Below the pieces are notes generated by a model. It was not told where the DNA came from and did no database searches. It saw only the letters and a list, made by a program, of their open reading frames with translations. Of a DNA stretch of 64,000 nt, positions 33,996 through 41,477 are shown one piece after another. Within the stretch, counting starts at the first letter, position 1. Each line of letters begins with the position of its first letter. The stretch is taken from assembly GCF_001941825.1 (NCBI RefSeq), contig NZ_CP019038.1, positions 5,394,001 to 5,458,000 on the forward strand. Reading direction: 5' to 3'. Position numbers and translations under genes: made by a program. Source of the DNA: Massilia putida. GTDB lineage: Bacteria; Pseudomonadota; Gammaproteobacteria; Burkholderiales; Burkholderiaceae_D.

Positions 33996-35278
33996 TTGCT
34001 CATCATCCTTTTCCACATGGCATAGGCCTCACGCATGCCGGTTTCGTCGGTCGAATGCGACACCTTGTCGCCGTTCTGGTCCTGCCATTCGCGGTTCAGG
34101 CCGCGGTTCACGAGGATCGGCACGTCGCGGCCCGCGCGGGCGCCGGCCTGCACGCGTTCCCAGGCCTCGGCGTCGTCCGGGCTGCCGAAGCCGAACGGAC
34201 CCTGGAAGTGCTCGTGGATGCGCATGCGCTCGCGGTTCGCGATTTCCGGGCCGCCGTCCATGCCGAGCGCCACATGGCGGATTTCCGTCTCGTCGACGGC
34301 GACCGGGCGCAGCACGCGGAAGAACGACATCGACATGGCGACGTTCGGGAACAGGTTCAGGTTGAAACCGGCGCCGTGCAGCGAGCGCACGATGCGGCGC
34401 ACCTGCTCGGGCGGATAATCCTTCGACAGCGCCTCGATCACGTGGGCAAAGCGTTCCTGCAGCTGCTCGGTGCCATCGTCGACGTCGAGGTCGACGTGTT
34501 CCGGCACCATCACCATCACGCTGTGGCCGTTGCCCAGCGAGCGGGTGATCGATGCCTCGTCGGTCATGAACGACAGCATTTCCGACGTCTCGGCGTCGAC
34601 CGACTGCAGGAAGGTTTTATGGACGACCGGGAAGTGGTAGCCGTCGGTGGTGTTCTCGAGCTGGATCTTCCAGTTGCCCTTGAAGCTGAACTTGTGCTCG
34701 CCCTGCGTCTTGATGGGAAAGCCGGCGCCCTGTTTCATGAACAGGTCGATCCAGTGCTTCGCGTTGCCGAGGAAGTCCTCGAGCGGTTCGATCTCTTCGT
34801 TGTAGCTGGCGAAGATCATGCCGGCATACACGCCGACTTTCAGGGCCTTCAGCGGCAGGTCGGACTTCTCGATCACGTCCTCGTAGCCATCGGCATAGGG
34901 CAGGCCGCGCAGTTTGCCGTCCAGGCCGTAGGACCAGCTGTGGTACGGGCAGGTGAAGCCGGTCGTGTTGCCCTTGGTCTTTTCGCAGACCGTCGCACCG
35001 CGGTGGCGGCAGCGGTTTTCCAGCACGTGGATGTTGTTCTGGCGGTCGCGCACGACGATCACCGGATTGCGGCCGACGAAGGTCGAGCGGAAGTCGCCGG
35101 GTTTGGGCAGTTCGCTCACGTGGGCGACCCAGACCCAGGTCTTCGTGAAGATCTTGTCCATCTCCACGTCGAAGATCTGCGGATCGGTGTACAGCGCCGG
35201 ATCGACCACGGCGTCCTGGACCAGGTCGGCGTAGCTGGAGTCCGGCGTGCGCGGATGAAAGCGTAAGGGGGCGTTCAT
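33992..35278 (-). CDS. Rieske non-heme iron dioxygenase, alpha subunit
   Basis: A 428-aa catalytic subunit. The Rieske 2Fe-2S ligands are C90, H92, C110 and H113 (CRHRG and CPYHSW). The mononuclear iron ligands are H215 and H220 in TDGYHFPVVH, with D212 as the inter-subunit electron-transfer acid, matching D205/H208/H213 of naphthalene dioxygenase. It dihydroxylates or monohydroxylates an aromatic acid using electrons from the reductase at 37001. The start at 35278 has AGGAG 7 bp upstream. The substrate cannot be read from sequence; the PDR-type reductase favours phthalate-, benzoate- or similar acids. Confidence 0.94.
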   Translation of the reverse strand: MNAPLRFHPRTPDSSYADLVQDAVVDPALYTDPQIFDVEMDKIFTKTWVWVAHVSELPKPGDFRSTFVGRNPVIVVRDRQNNIHVLENRCRHRGATVCEKTKGNTTGFTCPYHSWSYGLDGKLRGLPYADGYEDVIEKSDLPLKALKVGVYAGMIFASYNEEIEPLEDFLGNAKHWIDLFMKQGAGFPIKTQGEHKFSFKGNWKIQLENTTDGYHFPVVHKTFLQSVDAETSEMLSFMTDEASITRSLGNGHSVMVMVPEHVDLDVDDGTEQLQERFAHVIEALSKDYPPEQVRRIVRSLHGAGFNLNLFPNVAMSMSFFRVLRPVAVDETEIRHVALGMDGGPEIANRERMRIHEHFQGPFGFGSPDDAEAWERVQAGARAGRDVPILVNRGLNREWQDQNGDKVSHSTDETGMREAYAMWKRMMSK

Positions 35279-35304
35279 GCAATGCTCCTGTGGTTGTGTT
35301 CTGG

Positions 35305-36441
35305 TTAAATTTGGCTGTCTTGCAGTGCGCGTTCGAGGTGCAGCGCCAGCGCGCACAGGCGCTCGTCGTCGCCCTTGCGGCCGACCAGCTGCAATCCCGC
35401 CTTGATGGGCATGGCCGGGACGGGTATCGGATAGCTCAGCGCCGGATGGCCGCTGAGGTTGAACGGGCGGACCAGGCGGCTCAGCGCGATGACGGAATGG
35501 CCGGCCGCGACTTCCGCCAACGTCGGCGGCAGCGACGGCAGCGTGGGCAGGACGAGGGCGTCGACGCCTTCCAGCGCCCGGTCGACGTCGGCGACGAACG
35601 CGAGGCGTACGCGCTCGGCCTGCTGCCTTGCGTCTGCCGTTGTCGTGCCGGCGGCGCGCAGGCGACCCGCGACGTCCGCGCCGACCTTGCCGCCGTCGAG
35701 CAGATGGCCGAATGCGGACCAGGTTTCCTGGTTGATCACGGCAATCGCCGCGTCGAACGCCGCCTGCATGCCGGGCAGTTCGCGGGGTTCCTGCTGCCAG
35801 CCGGCGGTGCGCAAGGCAGCGGTAAATGCCGCGTCGACCGCCGCATCGCTGCCCGTGGCAAGCACGCCGACCCGCGCCTTGGCCAGCGGACGCGCGGCTT
35901 TACCCCCGTCGAAGTCGTGCGCGATCGCCTGCATCACATCCCTCAGCACGAGTGCACTGCGCGCGAACGGGCCAACGCAATCGAGGCTGCTCTCGCGCGG
36001 CCAGGCGCCGAGGCGGCTCACGCGACCGAACGTCGGCTTCAGGCCGAGGACGCCGCAGCACGCGGCCGGCAGGCGGATGGAGCCACCCGTGTCGCTGCCC
36101 AGCGCCGCGTCGACTTCGCCGCTTCCGACCGCCGCGGCCGAGTCGCTCGACGAGCCGCCCGGGATCAGGGCGGGATCCTGTGGATTGAGTGGCGTGCCGG
36201 CGACCGGATTCATGCCCGTCATGCCGTACGCGAGTTCGTGCATCGTCGTTTTGCCGACGATGTGCCAACCCGCACGGATCAACGCGTCCACGACGGCGGC
36301 GTCGCGCCGGGCCGGCAGGATCTCGGCCAGCGCCGCGCTGCCTGCGCGGGTCGGCATGCCTTCGATGTCGATGCAATCCTTGATGGCAATGGTCGGGCCA
36401 TTGCGGTCGCCCAGGTCGAAGCGTTCCACGAAGGCGCTCAT
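35305..36441 (-). CDS. Amidase signature family hydrolase
   Basis: A 378-aa protein with the amidase catalytic layout: the catalytic Lys in TIAIKDCIDIEG, the cis-Ser in PGGSSSDSAAAV, and the nucleophile Ser in DTGGSIRLPAACCGVLGLKP (Ser-cisSer-Lys triad). It hydrolyses an amide, possibly converting an aromatic amide to the acid used by the dioxygenase. At 378 aa it is shorter than most family members (about 450-500), with the C-terminal part reduced. It overlaps the SnoaL-like gene by 4 bp. Confidence 0.9.
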   Translation of the reverse strand: MSAFVERFDLGDRNGPTIAIKDCIDIEGMPTRAGSAALAEILPARRDAAVVDALIRAGWHIVGKTTMHELAYGMTGMNPVAGTPLNPQDPALIPGGSSSDSAAAVGSGEVDAALGSDTGGSIRLPAACCGVLGLKPTFGRVSRLGAWPRESSLDCVGPFARSALVLRDVMQAIAHDFDGGKAARPLAKARVGVLATGSDAAVDAAFTAALRTAGWQQEPRELPGMQAAFDAAIAVINQETWSAFGHLLDGGKVGADVAGRLRAAGTTTADARQQAERVRLAFVADVDRALEGVDALVLPTLPSLPPTLAEVAAGHSVIALSRLVRPFNLSGHPALSYPIPVPAMPIKAGLQLVGRKGDDERLCALALHLERALQDSQI

Positions 36442-36968
36442 GCTGCGTCCTCCCGTGCCGTGACGTCGTTCCAGGGCACACACTCCAGGCGCTCGGTGCG
36501 GAAGTGCGCGATCAGCCAGCGCCCATCCGGGCCGGGGCGGAAGTCGACGTCGAGGCGCGCGGTGATGGCTTCCGAGCCGCCGGCGCCGTATGTCGACAGC
36601 TGCAGCATCAGCCACTGCCCGCGCGCGCCTGCGCCGTCATCCGCCACCGTGATCTGGTGGGACGTCAGGAAATGCAGGTTGCGCTTGAAGTGGGGCGAAG
36701 GCGCCAGGTAGCTGCCGACGAAGGCGGCGATGGCGGCCGGGCCCACGTGACGGCCGAACTTGCCGGCGTACAGGGGGCCGACGCCTTCCCAGACGGCGTC
36801 GTCGGTGAACAGGTCGGGCAGTTGCGGGAACGCGCGATCGACGCACGGCTGGTCGCACAGTTGCATGTAGCGCGCCAGCGTGTTCTGGACGCCCTGGGCG
36901 GCCTCCAGGCGTTGCAGGCGCGCCGCCAGCGACCGGAGCGCATCCGCGGCGGGCTGAGTGGATGTCAT
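36438..36968 (-). CDS. SnoaL-like / NTF2-fold protein
   Basis: A 176-aa single-domain protein of the cone-shaped alpha+beta barrel (NTF2) fold: RLEAAQGVQNTLARYMQLCD, then FPQLPDLFTDDAVWEGVGPL and a C-terminal strand LDVDFRPGPDGRWLIAHFRTE. Similar SnoaL-like proteins act as isomerases, hydrolases or non-catalytic partners next to ring hydroxylases. This one is distinct from the dioxygenase beta subunit at 33492 although of the same fold. Function is unresolved. It lies 32 bp after the reductase. Confidence 0.75.
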   Translation of the reverse strand: MTSTQPAADALRSLAARLQRLEAAQGVQNTLARYMQLCDQPCVDRAFPQLPDLFTDDAVWEGVGPLYAGKFGRHVGPAAIAAFVGSYLAPSPHFKRNLHFLTSHQITVADDGAGARGQWLMLQLSTYGAGGSEAITARLDVDFRPGPDGRWLIAHFRTERLECVPWNDVTAREDAA

Positions 36969-37000
36969 GGCGAGTCCTTCGTTGTTGAGGTTTGGGGTCT

Positions 37001-37954
37001 TCAAATGTCCAGCACGAGGCGGGCCGACCGTGCGCGCGACACGCACAGGCAGATCTGGTCGTTGGCGGCCTTTTCCTTTTTCGACAGGCAGTGGTCGCGG
37101 TGGTCCGCCGTGCCGTCGAGCAGCGGCACGACGCAGGTGCCGCAGATGCCTTCGCGGCACGAGGTATCGATCGCGATGCCGGCATCCGCCAGCACCTCGA
37201 CGATCGTGCGGTCGGCCGGCACGACGAGCGTCGCGCCCGAGCCGGCGAGCATGACTTCGAACGGGGCGTCGCCGCCGGCACCGGCCGCGGCGGGGGCCGC
37301 CTGGAAGTGCTCGAGGTGGATGGCGTCCTCGCCGCGCGACTTGGCGGCGCAGGCGACGACGGCGTCCATGAACGGCGCCGGACCGCAGGTGTAGACATGG
37401 GCAGCCGGGCTGGCGGCGTTCATGCAGGCGTCGAGCGTGTGCGCCATCTCCTCCGGCTTGACGCCGTAATGGAAGCGCACGTGGCGCGCGAACGGCGGGG
37501 TGCCGAGCAGGTCGGCGAACGCCGTGTGTTCCGGGCCGCGCGTGAAGTAGTGCAGCGTGAACGCCTGGCCTTCGGCCGCGAGCCGCCACGCCATCGCCAG
37601 CAGCGGCGTGACGCCGATGCCGGCGCCGAACAGCACGTGTTCGTTGGCGGCGGGGTCGAGCGCGAACAGGTTGCGCGGTGCGCCGACCTCGAGTTCGCTG
37701 CGTTCCGAGACCTCCTCGTGCAGCGCGCGCGACCCGCCGCGCGATGCGGGTTCCTTCTTCACCGCGATGGTGTAGGCGCACTCGTCGTGGGGCGCCCCGC
37801 ACAACGAGTACTGCCGGGTCGGGCCGCCTGGCACCGTGACGTCCACATGGGCACCGGGTTCGTACGGGGCGAGCTTGCCGCCATCCGGCCGGACCAGGCG
37901 GAACGAGCGGATGTCCGGCGTCTCGTTGACGATTTTTTCAACAATCATTTTCAT
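37001..37954 (-). CDS. Phthalate-dioxygenase-reductase-type oxidoreductase (FMN, NAD(P)H, 2Fe-2S)
   Basis: A 317-aa reductase. Order: FMN-binding barrel (about 1-95; RQYSLCG), NAD-binding domain (about 100-215; GAGIGVTPLLAM, CGPAPFM), and C-terminal plant-type 2Fe-2S ferredoxin (about 230-317; CREGICGTCVV then DHRDHC and C near the end). This is the IA Rieske reductase layout (PDR, VanB-like). It passes electrons from NAD(P)H to the dioxygenase of the same operon. The start at 37954 has GGGAAG 7 bp upstream. It is first gene of the seven-gene operon, divergent from the LysR at 38050. Confidence 0.92.
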   Translation of the reverse strand: MKMIVEKIVNETPDIRSFRLVRPDGGKLAPYEPGAHVDVTVPGGPTRQYSLCGAPHDECAYTIAVKKEPASRGGSRALHEEVSERSELEVGAPRNLFALDPAANEHVLFGAGIGVTPLLAMAWRLAAEGQAFTLHYFTRGPEHTAFADLLGTPPFARHVRFHYGVKPEEMAHTLDACMNAASPAAHVYTCGPAPFMDAVVACAAKSRGEDAIHLEHFQAAPAAAGAGGDAPFEVMLAGSGATLVVPADRTIVEVLADAGIAIDTSCREGICGTCVVPLLDGTADHRDHCLSKKEKAANDQICLCVSRARSARLVLDI

Positions 37955-38013
37955 CGCGATGCTTCCCATGGCGTAACACATAAAAATTCATTCTAAGTGC
38001 GCGTTTCGCATAG

Positions 38014-38038
38014 ATCAAATTGATGTAAGATATCTTCA
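38014..38038. promoter_or_regulatory. Candidate LysR operator between reductase and LysR genes
   Basis: The 95-bp divergent gap holds a perfect 10-bp dyad AAGATATCTT (38027-38036) inside a T-N11-A frame (38026-38038), and a nearby ATCAAATTGAT dyad (38014-38024). Such dyads between a LysR gene and its divergent target are typical LTTR binding sites. Confidence 0.5.
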
Positions 38039-38049
38039 TCATCAATCTC

Positions 38050-38985
38050 ATGGATTTTGGTATGACGACGCTTGCGAACATGGACTTGAACCTGCTGCGC
38101 GTGTTCCAGGCCATCGCCGAGGAACAAAGCCTCACGCTGGCCGGCGAACGCCTGCACCTGTCGCAGCCGGCCGTGAGCTACGCGTTGCGGCGCTTGCGGG
38201 CGATCTTCAACGACCCGCTGTTCATCCGCACCAGGACGGGGATGCAGCCGACGCCTTCCGCGCTGGAGCTCGCCAAGCCGATCGCACGCGCGCTGCAGGC
38301 CGTGCAGGATGCGCTCAGCTACGCCGAGCAGTTCGAGCCGTCCAGCACGACCCGCGCGTTTTCGCTGTCGATGACGGATGCGGCGGAAATGGTGTTTCTC
38401 CCGCCCCTGTGCGAATACATGCGCGAACAGGCGCCGCTGGCGCGTATCCATGTGGAGCAGGTACCGAAGGAATCGATCGAGGAAGCGTTGCGCACCGGGC
38501 AGCTCGACTTCGCGATCGGCCATCTGCCGATGCTGAAATCGTCGACCTGCCATACGCTGCTGTTCAGCGAGACTTATGTGTGCCTGACGCGCAAGCGGCC
38601 AGGCCTGCCGGGACACCAGGCGCTGACCGTCGACGAGTTCATGGCGCTGTCGCATGTCCAGGTGCAGTCGGCCGAGAGCAGTCACGCCCAGCTCGACGAC
38701 ATCTTTCGCGCCCACGGCCTCGCCCGGCCGATCGCGCTCGATATTCCGCATTTTTCCGTCCTGCCGAGCATCCTGGCGCGGTCCGACCTGGCCGTGACCG
38801 TGCCGTCGCGGATCGCGCGGCTGTTCAATGCGAACGGGCAGTTCGCGGTGTACGAACTGCCCATCGCGATCCCCGCAGTCGAAGTGACACTGCACTGGCA
38901 TCAGGACTTCGCCGGCGACATCGGTAGCCGCTGGATGCGCCAGGCCATCACCGACCTGCTGCAGGACTACGGCCGCCAGGCGTAA
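38050..38985 (+). CDS. LysR-family regulator of the Rieske oxygenase operon
   Basis: A 311-aa protein. N-terminal winged HTH (about 12-72: LNLLRVFQAIAEEQSLTLAGERLHLSQPAVSYALRRLR), then a periplasmic-binding-like effector domain (about 95-305) in which IPHFSVLPSILARSDLAVTVPSRIA is the typical C-terminal subdomain strand set. NodD/DntR-like subfamily members respond to aromatic effectors. The start may be 38050 or the Met four codons on. It is divergent from the reductase and so probably regulates it. Its end is 3 bp from the end of the convergent porin gene. Confidence 0.9.
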   Translation: MDFGMTTLANMDLNLLRVFQAIAEEQSLTLAGERLHLSQPAVSYALRRLRAIFNDPLFIRTRTGMQPTPSALELAKPIARALQAVQDALSYAEQFEPSSTTRAFSLSMTDAAEMVFLPPLCEYMREQAPLARIHVEQVPKESIEEALRTGQLDFAIGHLPMLKSSTCHTLLFSETYVCLTRKRPGLPGHQALTVDEFMALSHVQVQSAESSHAQLDDIFRAHGLARPIALDIPHFSVLPSILARSDLAVTVPSRIARLFNANGQFAVYELPIAIPAVEVTLHWHQDFAGDIGSRWMRQAITDLLQDYGRQA

Positions 38986-38988
38986 GGG

Positions 38989-40056
38989 TCAGAACGTGTG
39001 GCGAATGGCGGCCCGCAGCGCGTTCTGCGTGCCGCCGGCAGCCGGCACCCCGACCGCGGCCGTGGTCTGGGCCGGATAGCCGCGGTCGCGCAGGAACGCG
39101 GCGGTCGCGTACACGTCGGTACGCGCCGACAACCGATAGTCGGCGACCAGGGTCAACTGGTCCGCGCTGCCGATGCCGTTGTTGCGGCGCTGGTGCTGCA
39201 CGCCCGCGGACAATTCGAGTTGCCGCGCGGCCGTCCAGGTGACGCCGAGATCCACGGTGTCGACCTTGCGATACCTGCCGTTATTGTTGCTCACCTCGGT
39301 CAGCAAGCCATAGGCGCGGACGGCCCCGAACTTGTAGCTGCCGCCGAGGCCGTAGATGCGGGTCGAAAACGCGCCCGTCGGATCCCGCAGGTCGGTGAGG
39401 GCGAATCCGGCGCTGACGGGGCCGTCGTCGTAGCCCACCCGGGCGCTGTAGGCCCGGCTCGCGACATTGTTTCCCGCGACCTCGCCCAGGCCATACAGCG
39501 CACCGAACGACCAGCCGCCGAACTTCTGGCTCTGGAACTTGACGGAGTTGTTGACGCGGTCGCCGGCATAGATGCGGTCGTTCAGCACGTAGCCCGTGCG
39601 CGGGCTGGCGTGCAGGCCGAACGCGAGCAGGCCGGCCGGCGTGACGCCACCGGTGGAATAGGCGTTTTCATTGACCATGAAATCGTAATGCCGCCCGACG
39701 CTGATGCTGCCATATCGCCCATTGATGCCGAGGAACGCCTGGCGGCCGAAAATGGCGCCGCCCTGGCCAAGGGCGCCGTCGTCGAGCGTGAAGCCGGTCT
39801 CCAGCGTGAAGAATGCGTTCAGCCCATCGCCGAGCTGTTCGGTGCCGCGGAAGCCGATCCGGTTCGCGTTGGCCACACCCGTGTCCATTTTCGTGAACAC
39901 GCCGGTGTCCTTGCCGGTGCTGTCGGCCGAATCCGAATACCGGGTCAAGCCGGCGTCGACCAATCCGTAAATCTGGACCTGGTCGGCCCTGGCTTGGCCC
40001 GTGCCGATCAACATGCAGATCGTGCTGGGAAACAGTGCGAGCAACTTCTTGTTCAT
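38989..40056 (-). CDS. Gram-negative porin
   Basis: A 355-aa outer-membrane porin with signal peptide (about 1-24, ending ARA), start DQVQIYGLVDAGLTRYSDSADSTG, motif NRIGFRGTEQLGDGLNAFFTLETGF and a C-terminal Phe (IRHTF). Betaproteobacterial general porin family; anions and aromatic acids are usual substrates. The start at 40056 is preceded by GGAG 9 bp upstream; a Met five codons further up is possible. Its promoter lies in the 365-bp gap facing the livH gene. Confidence 0.92.
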   Translation of the reverse strand: MNKKLLALFPSTICMLIGTGQARADQVQIYGLVDAGLTRYSDSADSTGKDTGVFTKMDTGVANANRIGFRGTEQLGDGLNAFFTLETGFTLDDGALGQGGAIFGRQAFLGINGRYGSISVGRHYDFMVNENAYSTGGVTPAGLLAFGLHASPRTGYVLNDRIYAGDRVNNSVKFQSQKFGGWSFGALYGLGEVAGNNVASRAYSARVGYDDGPVSAGFALTDLRDPTGAFSTRIYGLGGSYKFGAVRAYGLLTEVSNNNGRYRKVDTVDLGVTWTAARQLELSAGVQHQRRNNGIGSADQLTLVADYRLSARTDVYATAAFLRDRGYPAQTTAAVGVPAAGGTQNALRAAIRHTF

Positions 40057-40421
40057 TAATTCCATCTCCATTGGCGTGTAAATATTATGAGGTTGCCCGG
40101 CAATCTTATTTACGGGGTTTTATCAAAGCCAATCGATGGGACGCATGCAACACATCCATGACGCTGATTTACGCTCCGACGTTTTTCTTGCTATAACGCG
40201 CGCGGCCTGCGCCGCTCCGGTGCGTCTGCCCGTCGTGCACCATGCTGGTTAATTCGTTGAATTCATTGTCCTTATTCGCCGTACGAATTTGATTTAATCG
40301 ATATCGCCGAATAGTATCCACAGAAGTATTACCAACTTCTTTATACGGATATCGATTTGTTTGTGTGATCGATTGACGTATTAATTGAAAACATGTTTGG
40401 CAATAGTTTCTTGGAGAGACG
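40057..40421. other. Divergent control region, porin and ABC importer
   Basis: No gene is visible in these 365 bp. The second half is AT-rich. An exact inverted repeat, AATCGATATC (40296-40305) and GATATCGATT (40348-40357), is spaced 52 bp start to start. TTGACG stands at 40373-40378 but without a good -10. GGAG at 40412-40415 is the ribosome-binding site of livH. Confidence 0.5.
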
Positions 40422-41477
40422 ATGGACAGCAGTGTGATATTGATACTTTTAACGGACGGGATTGCAAATGGTGCAATCTACCTATTGGCGGGAATCGGGA
40501 TGGTGCTGGTTTTTTCCGTGACCCGCGTCGTCTTCGTGCCCTTTGGCGACGTGGCGGTGTTCGCGGCGCTCAGCCTGGCCGCTTTCGAAATGGACCGTCT
40601 GCCGCCCACCGTCTGGATGGTGGCCCTGCTGGCGGCGATCGCCGCCGTTCTTGAAATCGTCCGGCTCGTCCGGGCGCGCGAGTACAAGCGCCTGCCCGCG
40701 GCCGTGGCCGGCTGGGGACTGTTGCCGCTCGTGCCCTGCGGCGCGGCGTGGGCATTGCTGGCCATGCACGCGCCGGCGCCGCTCAAGGTACTCTGCGCCA
40801 TCCTGCTGGTGGTGCCGATCGCCCCCCTGGCGGCACGCATCCTGCTGCAGCCGATCGCCGACGCGTCGTCGCTGGCGTTGCTGATGGCGGCGCTGGTCAT
40901 GCACTTCCTGTTCGCGGGGCTCGGCCTGATGGTCTTCGGGCCGGAGGGATATCGCACGCAGGCCCTGCTGGACGGCACGTGGAATCTGGGCGAGACCTTT
41001 TCCGTCTCCATGCAGACCCTGCTGATGGTGGGCGCGGCCGGCGTGCTGGGCCTGATGTTCTACCTGTTCTTCGAGTACACGCTGATCGGCAAGGCGCTGC
41101 GCGCCACGGCGGTAAACCGCGTCGGCGCGCGCCTGGTCGGCGTGCGGCCGGCGCGCACCGCGCTGATGGCCTATCTGTGCGCATCGTTGCTGGCCGGTCT
41201 CGTCGGGGTTCTCATCGCGCCGATCACGCCCCTGTACTACGACGCCGGCTTCACCATCGGCCTGAAGGCGTTCGTCGCGGCGATCATCGGCGGCCTGAGC
41301 AGTTATCCGCTGACAGCCGTCGGCGCACTCGCGGTCGGGGTGCTGGAAAGCTTCGGTTCGTTCTGGAGCGGCGCGCTGAAGGACGTGATCGTGTTCAGCG
41401 CGCTCATTCCCGTGTTGCTGGTCCGCTCCTACTATGCGGTCCATTCGGAAGACGACGTCGAGGAGATCAACCAATGA
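40422..41477 (+). CDS. Branched-chain-type ABC transporter permease (LivH-like)
   Basis: A 351-aa membrane protein of the LivH type: GIANGAIYLLAGIGMVLVF at the start and the conserved cytoplasmic loop YTLIGKALRATAVNRVGARLVGV (EAA-like) near 225-250, followed by AAIIGGLSSYPLTAVGAL. It is longer than LivH (about 290-310 aa) by an extra hydrophobic insertion near residues 65-125. Its neighbours are all aromatic-catabolism genes, so uptake of an aromatic acid is more likely than leucine. It overlaps the fused gene by 4 bp. Confidence 0.88.
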   Translation: MDSSVILILLTDGIANGAIYLLAGIGMVLVFSVTRVVFVPFGDVAVFAALSLAAFEMDRLPPTVWMVALLAAIAAVLEIVRLVRAREYKRLPAAVAGWGLLPLVPCGAAWALLAMHAPAPLKVLCAILLVVPIAPLAARILLQPIADASSLALLMAALVMHFLFAGLGLMVFGPEGYRTQALLDGTWNLGETFSVSMQTLLMVGAAGVLGLMFYLFFEYTLIGKALRATAVNRVGARLVGVRPARTALMAYLCASLLAGLVGVLIAPITPLYYDAGFTIGLKAFVAAIIGGLSSYPLTAVGALAVGVLESFGSFWSGALKDVIVFSALIPVLLVRSYYAVHSEDDVEEINQ

